DNA of 64,000 nt, taken from positions 4,348-68,347 of the forward strand of contig CAYOSH010000022.1 in the NCBI GenBank assembly GCA_964406575.1, given 5' to 3'. Shown here piece by piece: positions 44,971-52,142 of this stretch (the stretch's first letter is position 1; every line of letters starts with the position of its first letter). The notes beneath the pieces are model-generated. The model had not been told where the DNA came from and searched no databases. It saw only the letters and a list, made by a program, of their open reading frames with translations. The position numbers and the translations under genes are program-made. This stretch comes from WTAW01 sp964406575 (GTDB lineage Bacteria > Acidobacteriota > Aminicenantia > Aminicenantales > Aminicenantaceae).

Positions 44971-46127
44971 GAGTGGCTGTCGTCGGTGGAAAGCTGCAGG
45001 GAGTCGAGGCAGCTTATCTTGCGCATCAGGCGGGATGGCAGGTTTTGCTCATTGACCGGGATCCGGACGTTCCCGCGAGAGGCCTTGCCCATTCCTTCAT
45101 CCAGTCGGATGTCACGCAAGACACACCGGATATCTCGGATATATTCAAGGACATGGACCTCATTATCCCGGCATTGGAAAATCAAAAGGCGCTCGAATCT
45201 TTGAAGGACCTGTCGAAAAGAAAAAGATTTCCGCTTGCTTTCGATGATGCGGCATATGCAGTTACTTCGTCCAAACAAAAATCGGACTCGCTTTTTAGAG
45301 AGTTAGGCCTTCCCGCACCTCGACCATGGCCTGACTGCGGATTTCCAGTGATTTTGAAGCCCTCAGAGTCGAGCGGAAGCCAGGGAGTTATTAAAATTTA
45401 CGACAGAGAGGACCTGATTTCCTTCCGTCGGGGAAATACATTTTCTAACGATTGGATCACCCAAGAGTTTCTCGAGGGTCCCTCATACTCTCTGGAGATT
45501 GTAGGCATCGATGGAAATTATCGCTCCCTGCAATCCACGATCATCGAAGTCGACAGGAGTTTCGACTGCAAGAGAGTTATCGCCCCAGCCGATTTGCCGG
45601 AAACTTTCGTTAACAGATTCGACGAAATCACTGTCGCCGTTGCCGAGGCCATCCACCTTACAGGAATAATGGATATAGAAGTCATTTGCCACAATAACGA
45701 GCTAAAGATCCTGGAAATCGATGCCCGCCTGCCCAGCCAGACCCCGACAGCTGTGCTCAAATCAACCGGCATCAACATGCTGGAACTCCTGTACGACATA
45801 TTCAACAGAGGTATAATGCCCGATATCTCACTGATTATGGAGGAAAAGCCTGTCATCTATGAGCACATAAAAGTGAATCCCGATACATTAGAATTGTCTG
45901 GTGAACATATCATGGCAGAGGCGCGACCTCTTCGCTATCAAAAGAATTTTTTTGGAGCTGACGAAGCTCTCACGGATTTTGACTCAGATCATCCGAGTTG
46001 GGTGGCGACTTTGATTTTAACCGGGAAAACCAAAACAGAGGTCGTCCAAAAACATCACCGCGTTATGGAAACAATTCGGCAAATTTTCGGACTGCGAGAG
46101 TGTTCGGACCCGCATCCGGGATTGTAA
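44967..46127 (+). CDS. pylC: 3-methylornithine-L-lysine ligase PylC
   Basis: This 386-residue ATP-grasp enzyme joins 3-methylornithine to the epsilon-amino group of lysine. It begins VAVVGGKLQGVEAAYLAHQAG, the PylC-type nucleotide-like fold with the GGKLQG signature. Then come the ATP-grasp elements PVILKPSESSGSQGV near residue 130 and LKILEIDARLPSQTPTAV near residue 245, which carries metal-binding acidic residues. The TTG start lies in TTGA, overlapping the TGA stop of pylB, so translation is coupled. The order B-C-D is that of canonical pyl operons. Confidence 0.95.
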   Translation: MRVAVVGGKLQGVEAAYLAHQAGWQVLLIDRDPDVPARGLAHSFIQSDVTQDTPDISDIFKDMDLIIPALENQKALESLKDLSKRKRFPLAFDDAAYAVTSSKQKSDSLFRELGLPAPRPWPDCGFPVILKPSESSGSQGVIKIYDREDLISFRRGNTFSNDWITQEFLEGPSYSLEIVGIDGNYRSLQSTIIEVDRSFDCKRVIAPADLPETFVNRFDEITVAVAEAIHLTGIMDIEVICHNNELKILEIDARLPSQTPTAVLKSTGINMLELLYDIFNRGIMPDISLIMEEKPVIYEHIKVNPDTLELSGEHIMAEARPLRYQKNFFGADEALTDFDSDHPSWVATLILTGKTKTEVVQKHHRVMETIRQIFGLRECSDPHPGL

Positions 46128-46170
46128 TAAGATCTTTTGTTCTGGTAAGGACTGAAAGAACTGGTGTGAT

Positions 46171-47028
46171 ATGACGCGTTTAAGCAGTGAGTTGATCTCA
46201 GGAATGAGTGAGACTCTCGCTGCCTACGACATCGAACTCGCACAGAAGACCGGGCTTACTCTGAGACAGATCGTGGCTCGAACAGCCGGTTTATCTGAAG
46301 AAACCCTGTGTAGTGCTTTCGGCTCTGAGAGTGCTGCCGTAATTCCGGTCACAGCAGGTCAGGGAGTTATCCAGGGATTCACTCAGGCTGTTGAAGGGAT
46401 TATCGAATACTTGGGCTGCCCTTGTTTCATAACGGCAAACAGTGATGCCGCAGGACTGGCCGAAGGCATCGAAAAAGGCGCAACGATCGTCTTTTTAGCA
46501 GATGATAACCGCTTTATTGCCATTAACCTTATGCAGAAGCGCGTCGTCGACAATGCCGCGGCGACCGGATGGAGCTATGCCTATGCTTTAGATGCCTGTG
46601 CCGGCGGTCTTAAGGATCGAGAAGTGCTTCTCATCGGCGCAGGAAGAGTAGGAGAACATGCCTTAGCGGCTCTCGAGAAACTGGAGGCAAAAGTAGGTGT
46701 TTTCGATATTAACGGTCAGAGAGTGCACGACCTTTCGTCCAAGTTCAGCATAAGCGAGGAAGAAGATCTTACAGCTTCCTTAGGAGGATACACCCTGTTA
46801 TATGATGCATCTCCAGCTTCGAATATTATCCATACAGAACACATCAAACCGGAGACGATCATCGCAGCCTGCGGCATACCGCTCGGCGTGAGTGATGAGG
46901 CTCGTTGTCTCGTCGAAGAGCGCCTCATCCATGATCCTCTCCAATTGGGAGCTGCAGCAATGCTTGCCATGGCCGTTCGCCATGGTCTGAGTGATAAAAA
47001 CGGGGGGCGGATCGGACGGATCGCATAG
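46171..47028 (+). CDS. pylD: Pyrrolysine synthase PylD, frame ending inside tRNA-Pyl
   Basis: This 285-residue NAD-dependent dehydrogenase oxidises lysine-N-epsilon-3-methylornithine, which then cyclises to pyrrolysine. The N-terminal helical domain (MTRLSSELISGMSETLAAYD) precedes the Rossmann loop VLLIGAGRVGEHAL near residue 153. The blocks AVIPVTAGQGVIQGF and ITANSDAAGLAEGIE are PylD-specific. The last eight codons and the terminal TAG (47026-47028) lie within the tRNA-Pyl gene, whose 5' end is at 47002. If UAG is read as pyrrolysine the protein gains five residues before a TGA at 47041-47043. 5' processing of the tRNA would cut the message before the stop. Confidence 0.93.
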   Translation: MTRLSSELISGMSETLAAYDIELAQKTGLTLRQIVARTAGLSEETLCSAFGSESAAVIPVTAGQGVIQGFTQAVEGIIEYLGCPCFITANSDAAGLAEGIEKGATIVFLADDNRFIAINLMQKRVVDNAAATGWSYAYALDACAGGLKDREVLLIGAGRVGEHALAALEKLEAKVGVFDINGQRVHDLSSKFSISEEEDLTASLGGYTLLYDASPASNIIHTEHIKPETIIAACGIPLGVSDEARCLVEERLIHDPLQLGAAAMLAMAVRHGLSDKNGGRIGRIA

Positions 47029-47073
47029 ACCCTAAATCTATGAAGCCGGGTGCGACTCCCGGGCTCCCCGCCA
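47002..47073 (+). tRNA. pylT: tRNA-Pyl, anticodon CUA
   Basis: This is a 72-nt tRNA with encoded CCA. The acceptor stem is GGGGGGC (47002-47008) with GCTCCCC (47063-47069), including one G-T pair, and the discriminator is G. It shows the peculiar tRNA-Pyl features: only one base between acceptor and D stems, a 4-bp D stem (GATC/GATC, 47010-47013 / 47019-47022) with a 5-nt loop, a 6-bp anticodon stem (CATAGA/TCTATG, 47024-47029 / 47037-47042), a 3-nt variable loop and a 5-bp T stem (CCGGG/CCCGG). The anticodon loop is CCCTAAA, so the anticodon is CUA, but position 33 is C instead of U. It overlaps the end of pylD. Confidence 0.95.
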
Positions 47074-47124
47074 AGAGGATATCTTTGTTTGTAAGAGTTG
47101 AAAAATTGAAGATACGAATGTAAA

Positions 47125-47463
47125 ATGGCTGAGAAAAAAATCAAAGACAAGTACATCCGCAAGCAGGTCGATTTCTTCATCCTGCTCGAAAAGATCAGAC
47201 TGTGGCCCTCCCGTGGCGGTCTGCTGCACGGGATCAAGGCCTTTACGATAAAGGGAACTCTTGCTGAGATCACCACTCACTGTAATGAGACTTTTTTGAT
47301 TCGGCATTCCAAAAAAAGCCGGGCCGCCCGATGGCTGCGGAATAAATGGTATTTCCAGAGCTGCAAAAAATGCAATATTCCCGAGTGGAAGATCACGAAG
47401 TACCAGAAAACACACTTCGACCAGCATCGCGGCTCTCTATTAAGAAAAAAGACCGAACAATGA
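47125..47463 (+). CDS. pylSn: Pyrrolysyl-tRNA synthetase N-terminal domain, PylSn
   Basis: This 112-residue basic protein is equivalent to the N-terminal domain of archaeal PylS, which grips the tRNA-Pyl variable and T arms. The signature is present: LLEKIRLWPSRGGLLHGIKA, then a basic HSKKSRAARWLRNKWY helix, and the zinc-type cysteines CKKC followed by N-I-P-E-W-K. A separate PylSn is the rule in bacteria. It lies 51 bases after the tRNA gene and 136 bases before the methyltransferase with the amber codon, closing the pyl cassette. The ribosome-binding site is weak. Confidence 0.92.
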   Translation: MAEKKIKDKYIRKQVDFFILLEKIRLWPSRGGLLHGIKAFTIKGTLAEITTHCNETFLIRHSKKSRAARWLRNKWYFQSCKKCNIPEWKITKYQKTHFDQHRGSLLRKKTEQ

Positions 47464-47537
47464 CAGATTCTTGTGATAGGAGTTCGATGGGATAAGAGAA
47501 AAGATACTTTTACAGAGAGATTCGATTTTTTTTATGA

Positions 47538-47557
47538 GTGTGTGCTAAAAGACACAC
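47538..47557. promoter_or_regulatory. Leader hairpin upstream of mtbB
   Basis: GTGTGT (47538-47543) pairs with ACACAC (47552-47557) around an 8-nt loop, between T-rich and A-rich tracts. On the + strand it is followed by A, not T, so it is not a terminator for pylSn. It sits 42 bases upstream of mtbB, just before the AAAGGAGGTGA ribosome-binding site, and may belong to the leader. Confidence 0.35.
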
Positions 47558-47599
47558 AAAAAAATAAAAAAATCCACAAAGAAAGGAGGTGAAAAAGGA

Positions 47600-48985
47600 A
47601 TGAAGAAAATCAGAACAAGAATGGGAGATGGTTCCCTTGTGGAGCTCACCGAAGACGAATTGAAGCGAGAGTTCGAAGAAGGAACTCGAGATGCAGCCGA
47701 CAGGGGGAAAATCCCAGCCCTCACACAAAATGAGCTGGATCATCTCTTCGACATCTACAGCTCTCCATCGCGACCAGTTGGAGTTGAAATGGGAAATGAA
47801 GTCATTTTTACTTATGACTCGACATGCGGTGAAGTCCAGCGCACACTCACCCCGATCGACAGGACCCAATCGCTCCAACTGTTCGAAAGAATGCTGGGTG
47901 CCGATACAGTAGAACTCGGTCACAACGATTACAGCTTCAAAGCGGTCAAGCCTGTCATCAGCTATGAGCGGACAGTCCTGGAGCAAGCTCTACTAGTCAC
48001 AACTGTACCTGTACTCTACGGGGCCATGCCCAATCTAGGGCTGTACTACCGGCCAGAGGGTCCGGTTCAGAACCCATCCGAGCTCATGGCTTCGGGAACA
48101 ATCGACGAAGCCAGAGAGGCGCATGAAGAAGCCATCGAGTATGCGGTCAAAGATATGGTTTATGTGGCCAGCGAGCTGTATGAATCAGGCGTGGACGCCA
48201 TCGACTTCGATACGACAGGTTCTGCCGGTGATCCAGACTTTCTAGCCGCTTTGCGGGCGGTGGAGATCCTGAAGGGGAAGTATCCGGACCTTTGTGTGGA
48301 GATGGGCATGTCGGGGGAATTTGTCCTAGGGATGCATGGAGGCTTGACTTACGATGATATTAGACTGGCGGGATTGTATCCTCATCAACAAGTCCAGCTT
48401 GCAGAGAAGGCGGGAGTCACGATTTTCGGACCCGTTATTAACACGAATACCAGCAAGACCTGCGCATGGAATGTCGCGCGTGTCGTAACCTTCCTTAAAT
48501 TTTGTGTAGAACAATCGAACATTCCAGTGCACGCAAACATGGGAATGGGGGTCGGCGGATTACCTGTGACGCCCTATGTCCCTATTGATGCAGTCTCGAG
48601 AGCGTCCCAAGCCGTGGTTGAGATCACGCGTCTCGACGGGTTGTAGGTGGGCGTGGGAGACATTCTCGGCATGGCTGCGACTCACGCGATTGCGTCGGGC
48701 ATGGGCGGGATGCGCACCGCCGGAGATCTGGTGGCGCGCATGCAAATGTCCCGGGGTATGAGACTCAAGGAAGCCAAAGAGTACGTGGCTGGCAAACTGA
48801 ACCTTTCACTCATTGAACTCAGCGATCCGCTCGTGATGTCTGAGCGCAGAGAGGACCTCAAGCTGGGATTGATCAATCCCCCACCCAACTATGTCAAGGG
48901 CATCGAGGCCAAGTTCCACATTGCAGAACTACTGGGAGTCGAGATCAACTCCCTCCGGCGGTTCAGAGAAAAAATCAAAATTTGA
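47600..48985 (+). CDS. mtbB: Dimethylamine methyltransferase MtbB with in-frame amber (pyrrolysine)
   Basis: Read through a TAG at 48644-48646, the frame gives 461 residues, the length expected for MtbB. Before the codon: MGDGSLVELTEDELKREFEEG, FTYDSTCGEVQRTL, and VPVLYGAMPNLGLYYRPEGP. After it: VGVGDILGMAATHAIASGMG then GGMRTAGDLVARMQ, the expected continuation of the family. Pyrrolysine (residue 349) sits on the barrel floor in this family and holds the amine during methyl transfer to a corrinoid protein. A strong AAAGGAGGTGA site precedes the ATG. Both halves lie in one frame and the downstream half has no convincing start of its own, so this is one gene, not a pseudogene. TGA is the final stop. 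Confidence 0.95.
48644..48646 (+). other. UAG codon decoded as pyrrolysine
   Basis: The codon interrupts mtbB between the residues ITRLDGL and VGVGDILG. The frame downstream remains open for 112 codons with conserved MtbB sequence. tRNA-Pyl and both halves of its synthetase are encoded in the 6 kb upstream. A short stem GAGA/TCTC lies just after the codon, but I see no strong dedicated insertion structure. Confidence 0.93.
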
Positions 48986-49086
48986 TCAGTCATCGAAAAT
49001 GACCGATTTTTTGATGTGAGTGTGTTCGTGCATTTATCTAAGATCGCAGCCTTTTTTGGCCATGCGACAGAAAGCGAGGGAGAATT

Positions 49087-50802
49087 ATGCGAAAACGTTT
49101 TTTCCTCTTCGGGTGTCTTTTAGCTTGGAGTTTTCTTTTCTTATGCTGTGGTTCTGTCAAGAAAGATTTCGAAATCCTGATTGTGAAAGGGACTATAGTT
49201 GATGGTTCGGGAAAACCGGGTTTTCAAGGAGACATTGGCATATCCGGAGATACAATTGTCGCTGTCGGTGACCTGTCGGGGAAAACGGCTCATCGCACAA
49301 TCGACGCAGAGAACCGCATAGCTTCTCCGGGATTCATCGACATGCATACGCACTGCGATGGAGGTTTGGGGGAACAAGAGTCATGTGCGAATTTGAATTA
49401 CCTGATTCAGGGAACAACAACCGTTGTAACGGGCAACTGCGGAGGTGGCACCTACAATATTGCAGAGACAAAAGCTGAATGGGAGCTCCAGGGCATAGGT
49501 ACAAATGCGATTCATCTCATCGGATTTGGTGACGTCCGGCAGGCCGTTTTGGGCAATGAGCCGCGCGACCCCACTCCTCAGGAGCTTGAGGAAATGAAAG
49601 CCATCGTGCGCCGGGGGATGCAAGAGGGAGCCTGGGGAATGAGTACGGGCCTTGAGTATATCCCTGACATGTATGCGACGACAGAGGAGATTATTGCCGT
49701 CACGCATGTTGTCTCCGAATTTGGCGGCATTTATGCGAGTCACCAGAGAAACGAAGTGGCCCGCGTACCGGACGCGACCAGAGAGAGCATCAGGATTGCC
49801 AAAGAGACAGGAGTCCGGGTCAATATCTCACATCTTAAAATCTGCGGAAAGAATAACTGGGGGATGATGGACGAAGTCATTCAAGTGATCAATGAGGCAA
49901 GAGACAACGGGATCACAATCACAGCAGATATGTATCCTTACGATAAAGCTGCGACAGGGCCTCTTATCGCTATTGCGACTAACTCCGGCTGGTCGTGCTT
50001 CCGGCTTCCCGAAGAGATGCAGCCATTTGCGGCACTCAGAGAAAAAATGAAAAATGAAATGTTGACGGAAGAAGAAAGGGCCGATTTGAAACGGCAATAT
50101 ATCGAAGAACTCGAAAAAGCGCTTTCCGATAAAGCCAAACGGGACGAGATCAGGAAATCGGTGCTCTTCGGAGTTCCTCACAATCCAAGCCCTGTTGCCG
50201 TGTCGGGTTGGGATAGCTATGCAGTCGTCGCCGCGAGGAAAAACACTCACCTGATCGATAAAATCATCTCTGACCTCGCACTCGAACAGCAGAGAGATGC
50301 TTTCGACATAGCGGCTGAATTGGTCGTGGAAGAACCTGACCTGTACCTCTCCTGTGGCGCGCTGTCTGACGAAGACATGAAAAAATTGATGACATACGAC
50401 TGGTTGATGTTTTCCAGCGATGGAGGGGCTTACCCGGTACCGGACAAAGCAGACAGCCCCAAACCGGGCCATCCTCGGAGTTTCGGCAGTCAAGCAAGGG
50501 TTCTTCGTAAGTACGTGCGAGAGGAGGAGGTTTTGCGATTGGAAGAAGCCGTCCGGAAAATGACATCTCTCCCAGCCCAATTCCTCCAGTTAAAGGACAG
50601 AGGTTTGCTCATGGAGGGATACAAAGCGGATGTGATTGTGTTCGATCCTAAAACCATCAAGGATAACGCCACGTACGCAAATCCGAAGCAGTATAGTACT
50701 GGTACGGATTTTGTCCTGGTTAACGGTGAAATCAGTGTCGAAAGAGGAAAATACACAGGCTCTCGCAACGGTAATCTGCTGCTTCTGACAGAAAATCGAT
50801 AG
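49087..50802 (+). CDS. N-acyl-D-amino-acid deacylase family amidohydrolase, lipoprotein-like
   Basis: This 571-residue metal-dependent amidohydrolase has an N-terminal lipoprotein-type signal (GCLLAWSFLFLCCG). The first metal site is GFIDMHTHCDGG near residue 81, an internal ISHLKICGKNNWG carries another metal ligand, and the late FSSDGGAYPVPDKADSPKPG loop carries the catalytic aspartate. The layout is that of D-aminoacylase / dihydroorotase-like deacylases, which free D-amino acids from N-acyl forms in the periplasm. It converges on the racemase-type gene, 13 bases away, suggesting linked D-amino-acid use. It has a GAGGGAGA ribosome-binding site and a TAG stop. Confidence 0.85.
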   Translation: MRKRFFLFGCLLAWSFLFLCCGSVKKDFEILIVKGTIVDGSGKPGFQGDIGISGDTIVAVGDLSGKTAHRTIDAENRIASPGFIDMHTHCDGGLGEQESCANLNYLIQGTTTVVTGNCGGGTYNIAETKAEWELQGIGTNAIHLIGFGDVRQAVLGNEPRDPTPQELEEMKAIVRRGMQEGAWGMSTGLEYIPDMYATTEEIIAVTHVVSEFGGIYASHQRNEVARVPDATRESIRIAKETGVRVNISHLKICGKNNWGMMDEVIQVINEARDNGITITADMYPYDKAATGPLIAIATNSGWSCFRLPEEMQPFAALREKMKNEMLTEEERADLKRQYIEELEKALSDKAKRDEIRKSVLFGVPHNPSPVAVSGWDSYAVVAARKNTHLIDKIISDLALEQQRDAFDIAAELVVEEPDLYLSCGALSDEDMKKLMTYDWLMFSSDGGAYPVPDKADSPKPGHPRSFGSQARVLRKYVREEEVLRLEEAVRKMTSLPAQFLQLKDRGLLMEGYKADVIVFDPKTIKDNATYANPKQYSTGTDFVLVNGEISVERGKYTGSRNGNLLLLTENR

Positions 50803-50815
50803 TGTTAGCGATTAT

Positions 50816-51922
50816 TCAGTGCGTAACGAATACAGTCTCTATACTCTCAGAAGTACAGGCCGCAAGTAAACCTGTGTAGTCGACTTCAAAAGCGATGAGA
50901 TCTCCGACCCGATAATCTTTGTCAGAGCTTTCGATGTTGATTATCGTATGATCGAACGTCTGCCCAAGAATTTCAATTTTTGGATCCACAGGCCAGATAT
51001 TTGCCGATGAGACATCCTGATACCCCAGAGCTAAAAGAGCACGTTTACGGTCTCCCCGGTCAACAAAAGTTTTGGACCTCATAAAAGTGTCGAAGCCGAG
51101 TTCACCGAACGGAACTGTGGGTTTACGGTTGACTTCGATGATTTCTGCCTTCAGGACGTACAGGTTTGAAACCACTCGGTTGACATCCATATCTGAATGA
51201 TAAAATCCCTCCAGATATTTGACATCCACATACTCAATCCCGAACTGATGCAAAGCGCCGATGCGAAGATGATTGATTCCCTCAGGCCATGTTCCTTTCT
51301 CGATCAAGTGATAACTCGTACAGTTTCCCCCAGATAGGTATCTGAATTCTATCCCGAGTTTGGCATCAAGCTCACGCGCGATTCGGACGAACATCCTTCC
51401 GTTCTCCAAAGTAGGCAGAACACTTCCATAGCAGTTAAAGTTGGTTCCCAACCCATATAACTCCAGGTTAGGTAGCTCCAGGATTTGTTTTACAGCTTCT
51501 TCCAGATAGTTGCGATTTTCGAACCATATGCCCTCGCGGATATCGCCCATATCAACCATAAGAAGAACTTGGTGGGCCCGTTTTTGTTTAACAGCCTCCT
51601 TTGATAGAGACTGTATTACTTCGACCTCAGAATTCAGAGAGATATCGGCAAATTTTACGACCTCTTCGATTTCTCCGGGAGATGGAGTGCGCAGAAGACA
51701 TTTTTGGCATTTCAGGCTCTGCAATTTTCTTAAATTATAAATCCGGGACTCAGCCACAACATCCATCCCCGCTTTCACGATGGCTTCAGCCGTTTCATAA
51801 AGGCCGTTGAATACTTTATTGACTCCCATAACCGTCACGCCATATTCGGCAAGCTTCTGAAGTTCCAAACGAGCATTGTGTTCCAGTTTGCCCAGATTGA
51901 TTTCCAGCTTTGGATAATTCAT
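50816..51922 (-). CDS. PLP-dependent ornithine/alanine racemase-type enzyme
   Basis: This 368-residue fold-type III PLP protein has the alanine-racemase N-terminal barrel. It begins YPKLEINLGKLEHNARLEL, with the PLP lysine in VMGVNKVFNGL near residue 36 and VAESRIYNLRKL following. The phosphate-binding GGNCTSYHLI and a C-terminal DHTIINIES strand match the group that includes ornithine racemase. The substrate could be ornithine, alanine or another amino acid. It converges with the D-aminoacylase gene. It is also only about 2 kb from the pyrrolysine cassette, whose PylC and PylD are known to accept D-ornithine. It has an AGGAGATC ribosome-binding site. Confidence 0.78.
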   Translation of the reverse strand: MNYPKLEINLGKLEHNARLELQKLAEYGVTVMGVNKVFNGLYETAEAIVKAGMDVVAESRIYNLRKLQSLKCQKCLLRTPSPGEIEEVVKFADISLNSEVEVIQSLSKEAVKQKRAHQVLLMVDMGDIREGIWFENRNYLEEAVKQILELPNLELYGLGTNFNCYGSVLPTLENGRMFVRIARELDAKLGIEFRYLSGGNCTSYHLIEKGTWPEGINHLRIGALHQFGIEYVDVKYLEGFYHSDMDVNRVVSNLYVLKAEIIEVNRKPTVPFGELGFDTFMRSKTFVDRGDRKRALLALGYQDVSSANIWPVDPKIEILGQTFDHTIINIESSDKDYRVGDLIAFEVDYTGLLAACTSESIETVFVTH

Positions 51923-52087
51923 TCCTTTGATCTCCTGTATAACATATATATAGGTCCAATTCTTTTTAGCTCAGAATCATCTCTAAAAGGACACGCGGAT
52001 CTTATTACATAAAATATCTTTTCCACCAGGGGGATTTGTATGTTCTTTGAAGATTAATAGCACATTTATTATTGCATAAACAACTTG

Positions 52088-52120
52088 AAAAAAAAGGGGA
52101 AGCTTGCGGGCTTCCCCTTT
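52088..52120 (-). terminator. Intrinsic terminator after the TonB receptor gene
   Basis: An 11-bp stem AAAGGGGAAGC/GCTTCCCCTTT (52093-52103 / 52110-52120) with a 6-base loop is followed on the minus strand by a run of eight T (52095-52088). It lies 23 bases beyond the stop of the receptor gene. Confidence 0.85.
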
Positions 52121-52142
52121 GTTTGTAAACGGCTTGAGCTAT

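Noticed and set aside
47538..47557. Intrinsic terminator between pylSn and mtbB
   Set aside because: The hairpin is followed by A residues, not T, on the + strand, so it does not fit Rho-independent termination of the pyl transcript.
48647..48720. Dedicated pyrrolysine insertion element after the UAG
   Set aside because: Only a short GAGA/TCTC stem is visible. No strong extended structure was found by eye, and such elements are not essential for decoding.
48647..48985. Separate small gene starting with GTG right after the amber codon
   Set aside because: It has no ribosome-binding site of its own and its sequence is the C-terminal part of MtbB in the same frame; read-through explains it.
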